From the NCBI RefSeq assembly GCF_000006945.2, contig NC_003197.2, positions 1,550,001 through 1,614,000 on the forward strand: DNA of 64,000 nucleotides, read 5' to 3'. This DNA comes from Salmonella enterica subsp. enterica serovar Typhimurium str. LT2 (GTDB taxonomy: Bacteria > Pseudomonadota > Gammaproteobacteria > Enterobacterales > Enterobacteriaceae). Position numbers and translations under genes: made by a program. Shown piece after piece: positions 24,411 through 33,465 of this stretch (positions are counted from its first letter, which is position 1; each line of letters opens with the position of its first letter). Below the pieces are notes generated by a model. That model searched no databases, was not told where the DNA came from, and worked only from the letters and a program-made list of their open reading frames with translations.

Positions 24411-26846
24411 TTACGCCTTTTCAACCTGAACAAGATTACTGTGTGACGGATTACCTTTCGCCAGTGGGGAAGGCCGGTGCGACGTCAGAATGTTAATGGA
24501 GCCGCCGCGATCGACTTTGTCGCCAAACATGTCGGCATTTAACCAGGCGCCCTGGCCGATAGCGGTGACGCCGGGCAATATGCGCGGCGTGACTTTTGCC
24601 GGAATGAGCATCTCTCCATTCTGGTTAAAGACCCGCACGGTGTCGCCATGCTGAATGCCGCGCGCTTGCGCATCAATCGGGTTGATCCAGATCTCCTGCG
24701 GACACGCCTGTTGCAGGATGTCGATATTGCCGTAGCTGGAGTGGGTACGCGCTTTATAGTGGAAGCCGGTTAGCTGTAGCGGGTAGCGCTGACGAAGCGG
24801 ATCGTCCCAACCGTCAAAGCCTGGCGTATAGGCGGGTAAAGGATGGATAATCTCATCTTTCTTCAGCTCCCACGTGTTGGCGAGGGTTGCCAGACGCTCG
24901 GAATAGATTTCGATTTTACCGGACGGCGTTTTCAGTGGGTTGGCGGCAGGGTCTTCGCGGAAGGCGCGGAAAGCGACGTAGTGCTCCTCCGGGCATTTTT
25001 TCTTGAAAATCCCTGTCTGTTTCATCTCTTCGTAATCCGGCATTTCCGGGTTACGCGCTTTGGTTTTTGCGTGCAGGTATTTGACCCACTCATGCTGCGT
25101 GCGGCCTTCTGTGAAGGTCTGGTATACGTCCGGACCAAGCCGTTTAGCCACTTCACTGAGCGTCCAGTAAATGGGCTTTCTTTCAAATTTCGGCGAGGTG
25201 GCGGGCTGACCAAGAATGACATAGCCCATATTGCCTGCGGATTCGTGGGAAATCAGATCTTCCTGCTCGGTCGGCATTAAATCAGGCAGCAGAATGTCGC
25301 AATATTTTGCCGACGCGGTCATAAAGTGCTCGATGCCGACGATCATTTCACATTTACTGTCGTCCTGAAGCACCTCGTGGGTGTGGGCGATGTCGCCATG
25401 CTGATTGATCAGCGTATTACTGGCGTAGCACCACAAAAATTTGATCGGCACGTCGAGCTTGTCTTTTCCCCGCACGCCGTCGCGTGTGGCGGTCATTTCC
25501 GCGCCATGATCGATAGCGTCGGTCCAGGTAAAGACCGAAATCTGGGTTTTTACCGGGTTCTCCAGCATAGAAAACCATTCGACGCCCAGATCCCAGGTGC
25601 CTTCGCGCACGCCGGAATTACCGCCATTTATGCCGACGTTACCGGTGAGTACAGACAGCATGGCGATTGCGCGTGCGGTCTGCTCCCCGTTAGAGTGGCG
25701 TTGCGGTCCCCAGCCCTGGCAAATGTAAGCCGGTTTCGCCGAGCCGATTTCCCGCGCCAGTTGAATGATTTTTTCCGCCGGAATACTGGTAATCTGCGCG
25801 GCCCATTGCGGCGTTTTAGCAATACCGTCGTCGCCCTGACCCAAAATATAGGCTTTATAGTGCGCGTTACGCGGGGCCGAGGCGGGCAGAGTGGTTTCGT
25901 CGTAGCCGATGCAGTATTTATCCAGAAACGGTTTATCAATAAGATCTTCGGTAATCAGCACCCAGGCGATTGCCGCCGCCAGCGCGCCATCGGTACCTGG
26001 GCGAATCGGCAGCCACTCGTCTTCTCGGCCAGCGGCAGTGTCGTTATAACGCGGGTCAATGACGATCATCCGGGCGTTGGAGCGCTCGCGCGCCTGTTCG
26101 ACATAGTATGTCACGCCGCCGCCGCTCATACGTGTTTCCGCGGGATTATTGCCAAACATCACCACCAGTTTTGTATTGGCGATATCATCCGGACTGTTGC
26201 CGTCATTGCCGCCGAACATATAGCTCATGGCCGCGCTGATTTGGGCGGTGCTGTAGCTACCGTAACGGCTGAGATAGCCGCCGCAGGCGTTCATCAGGCG
26301 ATACGGTACGTTAGAATTGGTAATATTGCCGCCGTCCACGCCGGTACCGTAAAGCACATGTACCGCTTCGTTGCCGTAGTCCTTGAGGATACGTTTCAGG
26401 TTATCGCCGATGGTATCCAACGCTTCATCCCAACTGATACGTTCGAATTTGCCTTCTCCTCGTTTACCAACGCGTTTCATCGGATATTTCAGGCGATCGG
26501 GATGATTCATCCGGCGACGAATAGAACGGCCGCGCAGGCAGGCGCGTACCTGATGGTTGCCATATTCATCGTTGCCCGTGGTATCTGATTCAACCCAATA
26601 TACGGTGTCATCTTTTACGTGCAGGCGCAGCAGGCAGCGGCTGCCGCAGTTAACGGTACATGAACTCCAGACCGCTTTTTCTGCCACATTGCCGGATGCG
26701 AGGTCTGCTGCGGCGTGTGCGATGCGGGAGAACGGAAGGGTGAAAGCGCTACTGGCAAGCGCAAGGCTACCGATAGCGGAGGTTTTCACCAGGCTTCGTC
26801 GGCTGAGACTGGCCGCCATTAATGCCTCAGGGTTGGTGATTTTCAT
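24411..26846 (-). CDS. ynfF: Molybdopterin oxidoreductase YnfF (DMSO/selenate reductase-like)
   Basis: Catalytic subunit of 811 residues with a twin-arginine signal (SRRSLVKTSAIG, about 15-26), a [4Fe-4S] Cys cluster (CTVNCGSRC then RACLRG) and the bis-MGD domains of the DmsA family. The cofactor Ser lies in the SYSTAQIS segment. In Salmonella the ynf enzymes reduce selenate, and E. coli YnfF is a DMSO reductase paralogue. It is a close tandem copy of YnfE. Each catalytic subunit can associate with YnfG/H. Confidence 0.94.
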   Translation of the reverse strand: MKITNPEALMAASLSRRSLVKTSAIGSLALASSAFTLPFSRIAHAAADLASGNVAEKAVWSSCTVNCGSRCLLRLHVKDDTVYWVESDTTGNDEYGNHQVRACLRGRSIRRRMNHPDRLKYPMKRVGKRGEGKFERISWDEALDTIGDNLKRILKDYGNEAVHVLYGTGVDGGNITNSNVPYRLMNACGGYLSRYGSYSTAQISAAMSYMFGGNDGNSPDDIANTKLVVMFGNNPAETRMSGGGVTYYVEQARERSNARMIVIDPRYNDTAAGREDEWLPIRPGTDGALAAAIAWVLITEDLIDKPFLDKYCIGYDETTLPASAPRNAHYKAYILGQGDDGIAKTPQWAAQITSIPAEKIIQLAREIGSAKPAYICQGWGPQRHSNGEQTARAIAMLSVLTGNVGINGGNSGVREGTWDLGVEWFSMLENPVKTQISVFTWTDAIDHGAEMTATRDGVRGKDKLDVPIKFLWCYASNTLINQHGDIAHTHEVLQDDSKCEMIVGIEHFMTASAKYCDILLPDLMPTEQEDLISHESAGNMGYVILGQPATSPKFERKPIYWTLSEVAKRLGPDVYQTFTEGRTQHEWVKYLHAKTKARNPEMPDYEEMKQTGIFKKKCPEEHYVAFRAFREDPAANPLKTPSGKIEIYSERLATLANTWELKKDEIIHPLPAYTPGFDGWDDPLRQRYPLQLTGFHYKARTHSSYGNIDILQQACPQEIWINPIDAQARGIQHGDTVRVFNQNGEMLIPAKVTPRILPGVTAIGQGAWLNADMFGDKVDRGGSINILTSHRPSPLAKGNPSHSNLVQVEKA

Positions 26847-26944
26847 AACAGCTCACTATGCTCATCCAAAAAAGAGTTTTAAATGTCGTTGTGTTCGCAA
26901 AACGGGGAGCTCCGGGCGCGTAAAAACGTCCCGGAGCAGGCGGC

Positions 26945-29386
26945 TTAGATTTTTTCGATTTCCACCAGATTTGTATGTTGAGGATTCCCTTTTGCCAGGG
27001 GGGAAGGACGCAGCGTCGTGAGCGTATTGATGCAGGCGCCGTGGTCAATTTTATCGCCAGCCATATCCGCATTATGCCATGCGCCCTGACCCATCGCGCT
27101 GACGCCCGGCAGAATACGCGGCGTGACTTTGGCGGGTAGACGCACCTCTCCACGATCGTTAAAGACGCGAACCTTATCGCCATTCGCGATACCGCGTTTT
27201 TGCGCATCGAGCGGATTTATCCACACCTCCTGGCGACAGGCGGCCTGCAGAACATCAATATTGCCGTAGCTTGAATGGGTACGGGATTTATAGTGAAAGC
27301 CAAACAGCTGTAGCGGGAAGGTGCTCCGCTTCGGATCGTCCCATCCTTCAAAAGTAGGGGTATAAATCGGCAGTGGGCTTATCACGTCGCCTTCCGCCAG
27401 CTCCCAGGTACTGGCGATGTGAGCGAGTTTGCTTGAGTAGATTTCGATTTTACCGGACGGCGTTTTTAACGGATTGGCCTGCGGATCTTCACGAAATTTT
27501 TTATAGGCGACAAAGTGGCCGTTGGGATCTTTGCGTTTATAGATGCCCATTTTTTTCAGATCGTCATACGCGGGCAATGCCGGATCTCTTGCCTGCATTT
27601 TGGCGTACAGATATTGCAGCCATTGCGCCTGTGTACGGCCTTCGGTAAACCGCTGATACACATCGTCGCCGAGGCGTCTGGCGATTTCGCTGAGTACCCA
27701 GTAGATGGGCTTGCGCTCGAACTTAGGCGTCGTCGCCGGTTGGATAAAAATCAGATATCCCATATTGCCGGCGTAATCATTGGGGATGATATCCTCCTGT
27801 TCGACGGTCATGAGATCCGGCAGTAAAATATCAGCGTACTTCGCGGAAGAGGTCATAAAGTTGTCGATGACCACAATCATTTCGCATTTCGCTTCATCCT
27901 GAAGAATTTCATGGGTTTTATTAATATCCGAATGCTGATTAATCAGGGTGTTGCCAGCGTAGTTCCATAGAAATTTGATCGGGACATCCAGCTTATCTTT
28001 GCCGCGTACGCCGTCGCGCAGGGCGGTCATTTCCGGGCCGCGCGCAATGGCGTCCGTCCAGCTAAAGCAGGAGATGGCGGTTTTAACGGGATTCTCCAGG
28101 ACCGGCAGACGTTCAATGGTAATGGTGTAAGTGGATTCGCGTGCGCCGCTATTACCGCCATGAATGCCGACGTTGCCGGTCAGAATCGGTAACATGGCGA
28201 TGGCGCGAGCGGTTTGTTCGCCGTTCGCCTGACGCTGCGGGCCCCAACCCTGACAGATGTAGGCCGGCTTGACGCTGCCTATCTCGCGCGCCAGTTTGAT
28301 AATCCGATCGGCGGGGATGCCGGTAATATGCGATGCCCACTGCGGCGTTTTGGCGATACCGTCCTCGCCCTGACCCAAAATATAAGCCTTATAATGGCCA
28401 TTGGGGGGCGCGTCAGCCGGAAGGGTCTTTTCATCGTAGCCGATGCAATAGTTATCGAGAAAAGGCTGGTCAACGAGATTTTCGTTAATCAATACCCAGG
28501 CAATTCCCGCCACCAGCGCGGCATCGGTGCCGGGGCGAATCGGTATCCACTCGTCTTCACGTCCGGCAGCGGTATCGGTATAGCGCGGATCTATTACGAT
28601 CATGCGCGCATTTGAGCGTTCACGCGCTTGCTCCAGAAACCAGGTAATGCCGCCGCCGCTCATGCGTGTTTCAGCCGGATTATTGCCGAACATGACCACC
28701 AGTTTACTGTTTTCGATATCAGATGTGCTGTTGCCGTCGTTGGAACCATAGGTGTAGGGCATGGCGCAAGAAATTTGCGCGGTACTGTATGAGCCGTATT
28801 GATTCAACGAACCGCCGTAGCAGTTCATCAAACGCTTCACCGGCGAGGCGGCAGGCGACGAGCGGGTTATGTTGCCGCCTACGATGCCGGATGAATAGTG
28901 GATATAAACGGCTTCATTGCCGTAGGTCTCTACGGTCTTTTTCAGGCTGGCGCTAATGGTGTCCAGTGCTTCCTGCCAGCTAATGCGTTCAAATTTGCCT
29001 TCGCCGCGGCGGCCAACGCGTTTCATGGGATAGTTAAGGCGATCCGGATGGTTAATACGCCGACGGATTGAACGGCCCCGCAGGCAGGCGCGAACCTGAT
29101 GATTGCCGTAGACATCGTCGCCAGTGTTATCAGTTTCAACCCACCAGACTTCATTATCTTTTACATGCAGACGCAGGGCGCAGCGACTGCCGCAGTTGAC
29201 CGAACAGGCGCCCCAGACGATTTTATCTTCTTCGTTGCGCATAGCCTGCTGCACCGCCGCGGCCGCGGTACGCATCCCAAACGGTAAAGATACGCCTCCG
29301 GCAGCCAGCGCCAGTGAGCCAAGCGCCGCTGATTTCACTAACGTCCTGCGGCTAACGCCTGTTTGTTGCTTTTCTCCGGGCATCAC
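26945..29386 (-). CDS. ynfE: Molybdopterin oxidoreductase YnfE (DMSO/selenate reductase-like)
   Basis: First gene of the operon, 813 residues, with a twin-arginine signal (SRRTLVKSAALG, about 14-25) and the same Cys cluster (CSVNCGSRC) and SYSTAQIS segment as YnfF. Long blocks are identical to YnfF, such as VVMFGNNPAETRMSGGG and the AYILGQG region. It is probably the main selenate-reducing subunit in Salmonella. An FNR-like site lies about 33-46 bases before the start codon, in line with anaerobic induction. Confidence 0.94.
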   Translation of the reverse strand: MMPGEKQQTGVSRRTLVKSAALGSLALAAGGVSLPFGMRTAAAAVQQAMRNEEDKIVWGACSVNCGSRCALRLHVKDNEVWWVETDNTGDDVYGNHQVRACLRGRSIRRRINHPDRLNYPMKRVGRRGEGKFERISWQEALDTISASLKKTVETYGNEAVYIHYSSGIVGGNITRSSPAASPVKRLMNCYGGSLNQYGSYSTAQISCAMPYTYGSNDGNSTSDIENSKLVVMFGNNPAETRMSGGGITWFLEQARERSNARMIVIDPRYTDTAAGREDEWIPIRPGTDAALVAGIAWVLINENLVDQPFLDNYCIGYDEKTLPADAPPNGHYKAYILGQGEDGIAKTPQWASHITGIPADRIIKLAREIGSVKPAYICQGWGPQRQANGEQTARAIAMLPILTGNVGIHGGNSGARESTYTITIERLPVLENPVKTAISCFSWTDAIARGPEMTALRDGVRGKDKLDVPIKFLWNYAGNTLINQHSDINKTHEILQDEAKCEMIVVIDNFMTSSAKYADILLPDLMTVEQEDIIPNDYAGNMGYLIFIQPATTPKFERKPIYWVLSEIARRLGDDVYQRFTEGRTQAQWLQYLYAKMQARDPALPAYDDLKKMGIYKRKDPNGHFVAYKKFREDPQANPLKTPSGKIEIYSSKLAHIASTWELAEGDVISPLPIYTPTFEGWDDPKRSTFPLQLFGFHYKSRTHSSYGNIDVLQAACRQEVWINPLDAQKRGIANGDKVRVFNDRGEVRLPAKVTPRILPGVSAMGQGAWHNADMAGDKIDHGACINTLTTLRPSPLAKGNPQHTNLVEIEKI

Positions 29387-29418
29387 TCACTCCATTGTCG
29401 TTATTATTTCGCTATATA

Positions 29419-29432
29419 TTGATAACTATAAC
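29419..29432 (-). promoter_or_regulatory. FNR-like site upstream of ynfE
   Basis: TTGATAACTATAAC (plus strand) has the perfect half-site TTGAT and a weaker second half (ATAAC versus ATCAA), 33 bases upstream of the ynfE start codon. FNR activation of ynfEFGH is established in E. coli; the exact site is inferred. Confidence 0.55.
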
Positions 29433-29511
29433 GAAATTATTAACATGCTAATGATGTAATGAGTTTACCCCTTTGGGAGTAAGGATTATTAATCCATGTC
29501 AAAGAGCGTTA

Positions 29512-29529
29512 CCCTCCGGACCCGGAGGG
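29512..29529 (-). terminator. Hairpin after ynfD
   Basis: Strong GC-rich stem CCCTCCG / CGGAGGG with a 4-base loop, 11 bases past the ynfD stop on the minus strand. No long T-run follows. It separates ynfD from the ynfE promoter region. Confidence 0.55.
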
Positions 29530-29539
29530 CAGGAGGAGG

Positions 29540-29845
29540 TTATTGCGGTTCGGCGGATGAACCGTCCTGAGCGGGAGAGGTATTGGCTGGCGCATTGCCG
29601 CTGCTGGTGCGGGTATAAAGAATTTTATGCGTGTCGTTCGCGCAATGGCCCACCACCTGTGAGTCCGGCTGATCGGCCTGGTCGTTAGGAACGATAGTGA
29701 GCGTAAAATTATCCGCCGGCACGCCGTTATTGATGATACGTTGTTCAATATCGCTTTTTACTCTCTCGCACGATCCCGGTGCCGCCATCACCAGCGAGGG
29801 GGCGCTAACTAACGCCAGAGCGGCTATTGCAGTTGCGATTTTCAT
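29540..29845 (-). CDS. ynfD: DUF1161 periplasmic protein YnfD
   Basis: Small exported protein of 101 residues. A signal peptide (MKIATAIAALALVSAPSLVMA) precedes a DUF1161 domain with two conserved Cys (Cys near 28 in GSCERVKSDIEQRI and in VGHCANDTHKI) that may form a disulphide. The start is taken at the second of two adjacent ATG codons (29845) because AGGAG is then 6 bases away and the length equals the E. coli protein. Function is unknown. It is divergent from ynfC. Confidence 0.85.
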   Translation of the reverse strand: MKIATAIAALALVSAPSLVMAAPGSCERVKSDIEQRIINNGVPADNFTLTIVPNDQADQPDSQVVGHCANDTHKILYTRTSSGNAPANTSPAQDGSSAEPQ

Positions 29846-29951
29846 CATGAACTCCTGTGATTAATGACGATGTTCTAAGCTTAGCATTTTTCGTGTAAAT
29901 AACTGTATTTGCTAATATGATGATAAATATCTTTTCATCCTGGTGATACGT

Positions 29952-30662
29952 GTGAAGAAACCCCTTTTACTGACGTTATTGTGCATGATACTGGCAGGTT
30001 GTGATAACCCGAAATCCCTTGAGTCTTTTACGCCGGAAATGGCCAGTTTTTCGAACGAATTTGATTTTGATCCATTACGTGGTCCGGTAAAGGATTTCAG
30101 CCAGACATTGATGAGTGAGAATGGCGAAGTGGCGAAGCAGGTCACCGGTACGCTTTCACAGGAAGGCTGTTTTGATACGCTTGAGTTACACGATCTGGAG
30201 AATAATACGGGGCTGGCACTCGTGCTGGATGCCAATTATTACCGGGATGCTCAGACGCTGGAAAAAAAGGTGCAGTTACAGGGGAAGTGCCAGCTGGCGG
30301 CGTTGCCTTCGGCGGGCGTGACCTGGGAAACGGACGACAACGGTTTTGTGGTATCGGCGACGGGCAAAGAGATGAAGGTCGAGTACCGCTATGATAGCGA
30401 AGGCTATCCGTTAGGTAAGACAACCATAAACTCGCAGAATACGCTCTCTGTGACGGCAAAACCCTCCGCGGACCCGCGTAAAAAGCTGGATTATACGGCA
30501 GTCAGCCGGGTGGATGATCGACAGGTCGGCAACGTCACACAGAGCTGCGAATATGATGCGTACGCGAACCCTGTTGACTGCCGGCTTGTTATCGTCGATG
30601 AGAGCGTTAAGCCGGCAGTGTCCCACCATTACACCATTAAAAATCGTATCGATTACTACTAA
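29952..30662 (+). CDS. ynfC: Lipoprotein YnfC (UPF0257)
   Basis: Predicted lipoprotein of 236 residues with signal peptide MKKPLLLTLLCMILAGC, the lipobox LAGC. The start is GTG at 29952 with ribosome site GGTGA and gives the same length as E. coli YnfC; an in-frame GTG at 29943 would add three residues. The mature part (SFTPEMASFSNEFDFDPLRG) closely matches the family. Role is unknown. Confidence 0.9.
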   Translation: MKKPLLLTLLCMILAGCDNPKSLESFTPEMASFSNEFDFDPLRGPVKDFSQTLMSENGEVAKQVTGTLSQEGCFDTLELHDLENNTGLALVLDANYYRDAQTLEKKVQLQGKCQLAALPSAGVTWETDDNGFVVSATGKEMKVEYRYDSEGYPLGKTTINSQNTLSVTAKPSADPRKKLDYTAVSRVDDRQVGNVTQSCEYDAYANPVDCRLVIVDESVKPAVSHHYTIKNRIDYY

Positions 30663-30665
30663 ACC

Positions 30666-30698
30666 GGGCGCGGTGCGACTCTCCGTGACTACCGCGCC
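30666..30698. terminator. Hairpin between ynfC and speG
   Basis: Inverted repeat GGCGCGGT ... ACCGCGCC between the convergent stop codons. It probably ends transcripts from one or both sides. Confidence 0.5.
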
Positions 30699-30702
30699 GC
30701 GC

Positions 30703-31263
30703 TTACTGCGCGGTGGGTTTCAGGAGTGTAGAACCGGACGTTTTATGTTCATCCAGATACTGCTGCTGGAAGATACACATGCGGATGGTGTTACGGTATT
30801 CGCCGTTAATGAAGAACTCATGAATCAGCTCGCCTTCTACTCTAAACCCGAGTTTACGGTAGATGTGAATCGCTTTTTCATTCTCTTTATCGACGATCAA
30901 ATACAATTTATAGAGATTGAGTACGGTAAATCCGTAATCCATCGCCAGTTTGGCCGCGCGTGACGCCAGGCCTTTTCCCTGGTACTCCGGCGAGATAATA
31001 ATCTGAAATTCCGCCCGCCGATGCACATGGTTAATTTCCACCAGTTCTACCAGCCCGGCGTTTTCACCGTCGCATTCGACGACAAAGCGCCGTTCGCTTT
31101 GGTCGTGGATGTGTTTGTCGTAGAGATCCGACAGTTCGACAAAAGCCTCATACGGCTCTTCAAACCAGTAACGCATAACGCTGGCATTATTATCAAGCTG
31201 GTGGACAAATCGTAAATCTTCACGCTCAAGCGGGCGCAGTCTGACCTTGTAGTCACTTGTCAT
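30703..31263 (-). CDS. speG: Spermidine N1-acetyltransferase SpeG
   Basis: GNAT acetyltransferase of 186 residues that transfers an acetyl group from acetyl-CoA to spermidine or spermine, relieving polyamine toxicity under cold or stationary stress. The acetyl-CoA loop QGKGLASRAAKLAM and the motif YKLYLIVDKENEKAIHIYRKLG are present. It is a dodecameric, allosteric enzyme in E. coli and Vibrio. Functionally it pairs with the MdtJI exporter at 10243. Confidence 0.97.
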   Translation of the reverse strand: MTSDYKVRLRPLEREDLRFVHQLDNNASVMRYWFEEPYEAFVELSDLYDKHIHDQSERRFVVECDGENAGLVELVEINHVHRRAEFQIIISPEYQGKGLASRAAKLAMDYGFTVLNLYKLYLIVDKENEKAIHIYRKLGFRVEGELIHEFFINGEYRNTIRMCIFQQQYLDEHKTSGSTLLKPTAQ

Positions 31264-31298
31264 ACTGTATCCTTACACTTCCTTTTAGTTATCCTGCA

Positions 31299-31643
31299 TC
31301 AGGGCGTAATAACGCGACCTGTACGACGATCCAGACACCGCAGCGTATTGGGCTCCCAATAGGCGTTGATGTTGGCGCTTTGCTCGCATTTATCGCGGTT
31401 ATCAAAGGCGGCATCGGCTTTGTCCCACTCTTTTTCTGCGCGGGTATTCACTTTCTGACGCAGACTGCGAGTGTCGTTCCATTGTTCCTTTTCCATCGCC
31501 GCTTCCTGACGACTTTGTGCGCTATCTCCCGATTCAATCACCAGTTTACTGGTTTCAGCGAATGCGGAAGTAGTATATACAACGGCCGCCAACGTAAGCA
31601 TTGCCGTCAGGCACAGGCGTTTGCTCAGCGTATTGTTCATCAC
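31299..31643 (-). CDS. ynfB: DUF1283 secreted protein YnfB
   Basis: Exported protein of 114 residues with signal peptide (KRLCLTAMLTLAAVVYTTSAFA). The mature part is rich in charged residues and carries two Cys (near DKCEQSAN and LRCLDRRTGRVITP). It is of the YnfB/DUF1283 family. Function is unknown. It is transcribed in the speG direction, upstream of speG. Confidence 0.88.
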   Translation of the reverse strand: MMNNTLSKRLCLTAMLTLAAVVYTTSAFAETSKLVIESGDSAQSRQEAAMEKEQWNDTRSLRQKVNTRAEKEWDKADAAFDNRDKCEQSANINAYWEPNTLRCLDRRTGRVITP

Positions 31644-31792
31644 AACATCCTTTCATTAGAGGGGAAAAAGCGGTAAACCACCTGTAAATTCTACACCAAT
31701 CCTTATGCCTGGCATATACACAAGAATGGCCGGATAACCGTAACGATATTCTGTTGTATTATCACTTATCATTTCGTAACCAAATGAATCTC

Positions 31793-32119
31793 ATGCTAAA
31801 GACGACTCTGCTTTTCTTTGTCACCGCCCTCTGTGAAATCATTGGATGTTTTCTTCCCTGGCTATGGCTTAAGCGCGGCGCCAGCGTGTGGTGGCTTCTG
31901 CCCGCCGCTGCGTCACTTGCGTTATTCGTCTGGCTTTTGACCTTGCATCCGGCGGCGAGTGGGCGGGTTTATGCGGCTTACGGTGGGGTATATGTCTGTA
32001 CTGCGCTCCTGTGGTTACGTGTTGTCGATGGCGTCCGGCTCACGGTTTATGACTGGTGCGGCGCGCTGATCGCGCTGTGTGGAATGCTGATTATCGTCGT
32101 CGGATGGGGACGTACGTAA
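31793..32119 (+). CDS. ynfA: Inner membrane protein YnfA (UPF0060)
   Basis: Small four-helix membrane protein of 108 residues, of the YnfA family related in fold to small multidrug resistance transporters; Shigella and E. coli YnfA have been reported as drug exporters. The ATG at 31793 (MLKTTLLFFVTALCEIIGCF) matches the E. coli length; the ORF start at 31754 has no homology. The helix-1 Glu15 sits at the same place as the catalytic Glu of SMR proteins. Confidence 0.9.
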   Translation: MLKTTLLFFVTALCEIIGCFLPWLWLKRGASVWWLLPAAASLALFVWLLTLHPAASGRVYAAYGGVYVCTALLWLRVVDGVRLTVYDWCGALIALCGMLIIVVGWGRT

Positions 32120-32240
32120 CATTGCCGCGCGACCAGAACATTTTGTGATCTGGCAGCGCTTTTTACATCAATATACTTGTATGGTAGTAGCTCAGTTGGG
32201 TAAATTTCCTGCATCCCATAATGCGATGTAAGGAATAAAA

Positions 32241-33455
32241 ATGAAGATTGTAGGGGCTGAAGTTTTTGTTACGTGTCCAGGGCGTAACTTCGTCACCTTA
32301 AAGATAACCACGGAAGACGGGATCACCGGTCTGGGGGATGCCACCCTGAACGGACGCGAGCTCCCGGTGGCCTCGTACCTTACCGATCACCTGTGCCCAC
32401 AGCTCATCGGGCGGGATGCTCGCCGCATCGAAGATATTTGGCAGTTCTTCTACAAAGGCGCGTACTGGCGCCGTGGCCCTGTCACCATGTCCGCCATTTC
32501 CGCGGTTGATATGGCGCTATGGGATATTAAAGCCAAAGCCGCCAATATGCCGTTGTATCAGTTACTCGGCGGCGCTTCGCGTGAAGGCGTCATGGTGTAT
32601 TGCCATACCACAGGCCACACCATCGACGATGTGCTGGAAGACTACGCGCGTCATAAAGAGCAAGGGTTCAAAGCAATCCGCGTGCAGTGCGGCGTTCCGG
32701 GGATGAAAACCACCTACGGCATGGCGAAAGGCAAGGGGCTGGCCTATGAGCCCGCGACAAAAGGCCAGTGGCCGGAAGAACAATTGTGGTCAACGGAAAA
32801 GTATCTCGATTTTACGCCAAAGCTGTTTGACGCCGTGCGTAATACGTTCGGGTTTAATGAACATCTTCTGCACGATATGCATCACCGACTGACGCCTATT
32901 GAGGCTGCCCGCTTTGGCAAATGTATTGAAGACTATCGTTTGTTCTGGATGGAAGACCCGACGCCGGCTGAAAATCAGGCGTGCTTCCGCCTCATCCGCC
33001 AGCATACGGTCACGCCGATTGCCGTAGGCGAAGTCTTTAACAGTATCTGGGATTGCAAACAGCTCATTGAAGAGCAATTGATTGACTATATCCGCACCAC
33101 GCTTACCCATGCCGGTGGTATTACCGGGATGCGCCGCATTGCTGATTTTGCCTCGCTCTACCAGGTGCGTACCGGTTCGCATGGGCCGTCCGATCTGTCG
33201 CCGGTTTGTATGGCCGCTGCATTACATTTCGACCTGTGGGTGCCTAACTTTGGTGTGCAGGAGTTTATGGGCTACTCCGAACAGATGCTGGAGGTTTTCC
33301 CGCATAACTGGACGTTCGAGGGCGGCTATATGCATCCGGGCGACAAGCCAGGACTGGGCATTGAGTTCGATGAAAAACTGGCGGCGAAATATCCTTACGA
33401 TCCAGCCTATTTGCCGGTGGCTCGCCTGGAAGACGGCACACTGTGGAACTGGTAA
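32241..33455 (+). CDS. rspA: Mannonate dehydratase family protein RspA (starvation sensing)
   Basis: Enolase-superfamily protein of 404 residues, named for its effect on stationary-phase regulation. Members dehydrate D-mannonate, or D-gluconate in related enzymes, to 2-keto-3-deoxy acids, though E. coli RspA activity is very low. Metal-ligand segments are visible (LLHDMHHRLTP, FWMEDPTPAENQ, AVGEVFNS). It is the first gene of rspAB; the ribosome site TAAGGAATAAAA precedes the ATG. The GntR regulator RspR at 37979 represses it in E. coli. Confidence 0.95.
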   Translation: MKIVGAEVFVTCPGRNFVTLKITTEDGITGLGDATLNGRELPVASYLTDHLCPQLIGRDARRIEDIWQFFYKGAYWRRGPVTMSAISAVDMALWDIKAKAANMPLYQLLGGASREGVMVYCHTTGHTIDDVLEDYARHKEQGFKAIRVQCGVPGMKTTYGMAKGKGLAYEPATKGQWPEEQLWSTEKYLDFTPKLFDAVRNTFGFNEHLLHDMHHRLTPIEAARFGKCIEDYRLFWMEDPTPAENQACFRLIRQHTVTPIAVGEVFNSIWDCKQLIEEQLIDYIRTTLTHAGGITGMRRIADFASLYQVRTGSHGPSDLSPVCMAAALHFDLWVPNFGVQEFMGYSEQMLEVFPHNWTFEGGYMHPGDKPGLGIEFDEKLAAKYPYDPAYLPVARLEDGTLWNW

Positions 33456-33465
33456 GGAGCGAAAA

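Noticed and set aside
25326..26588. Long antisense ORF (420 codons) across ynfF
   Set aside because: It lies fully within ynfF, which has all catalytic motifs. The antisense frame has no family resemblance and results from the codon composition of the real gene.
32178..32212. Possible tRNA gene before rspA
   Set aside because: Only a D-arm-like string is present; there is no acceptor stem, anticodon arm or T-arm.
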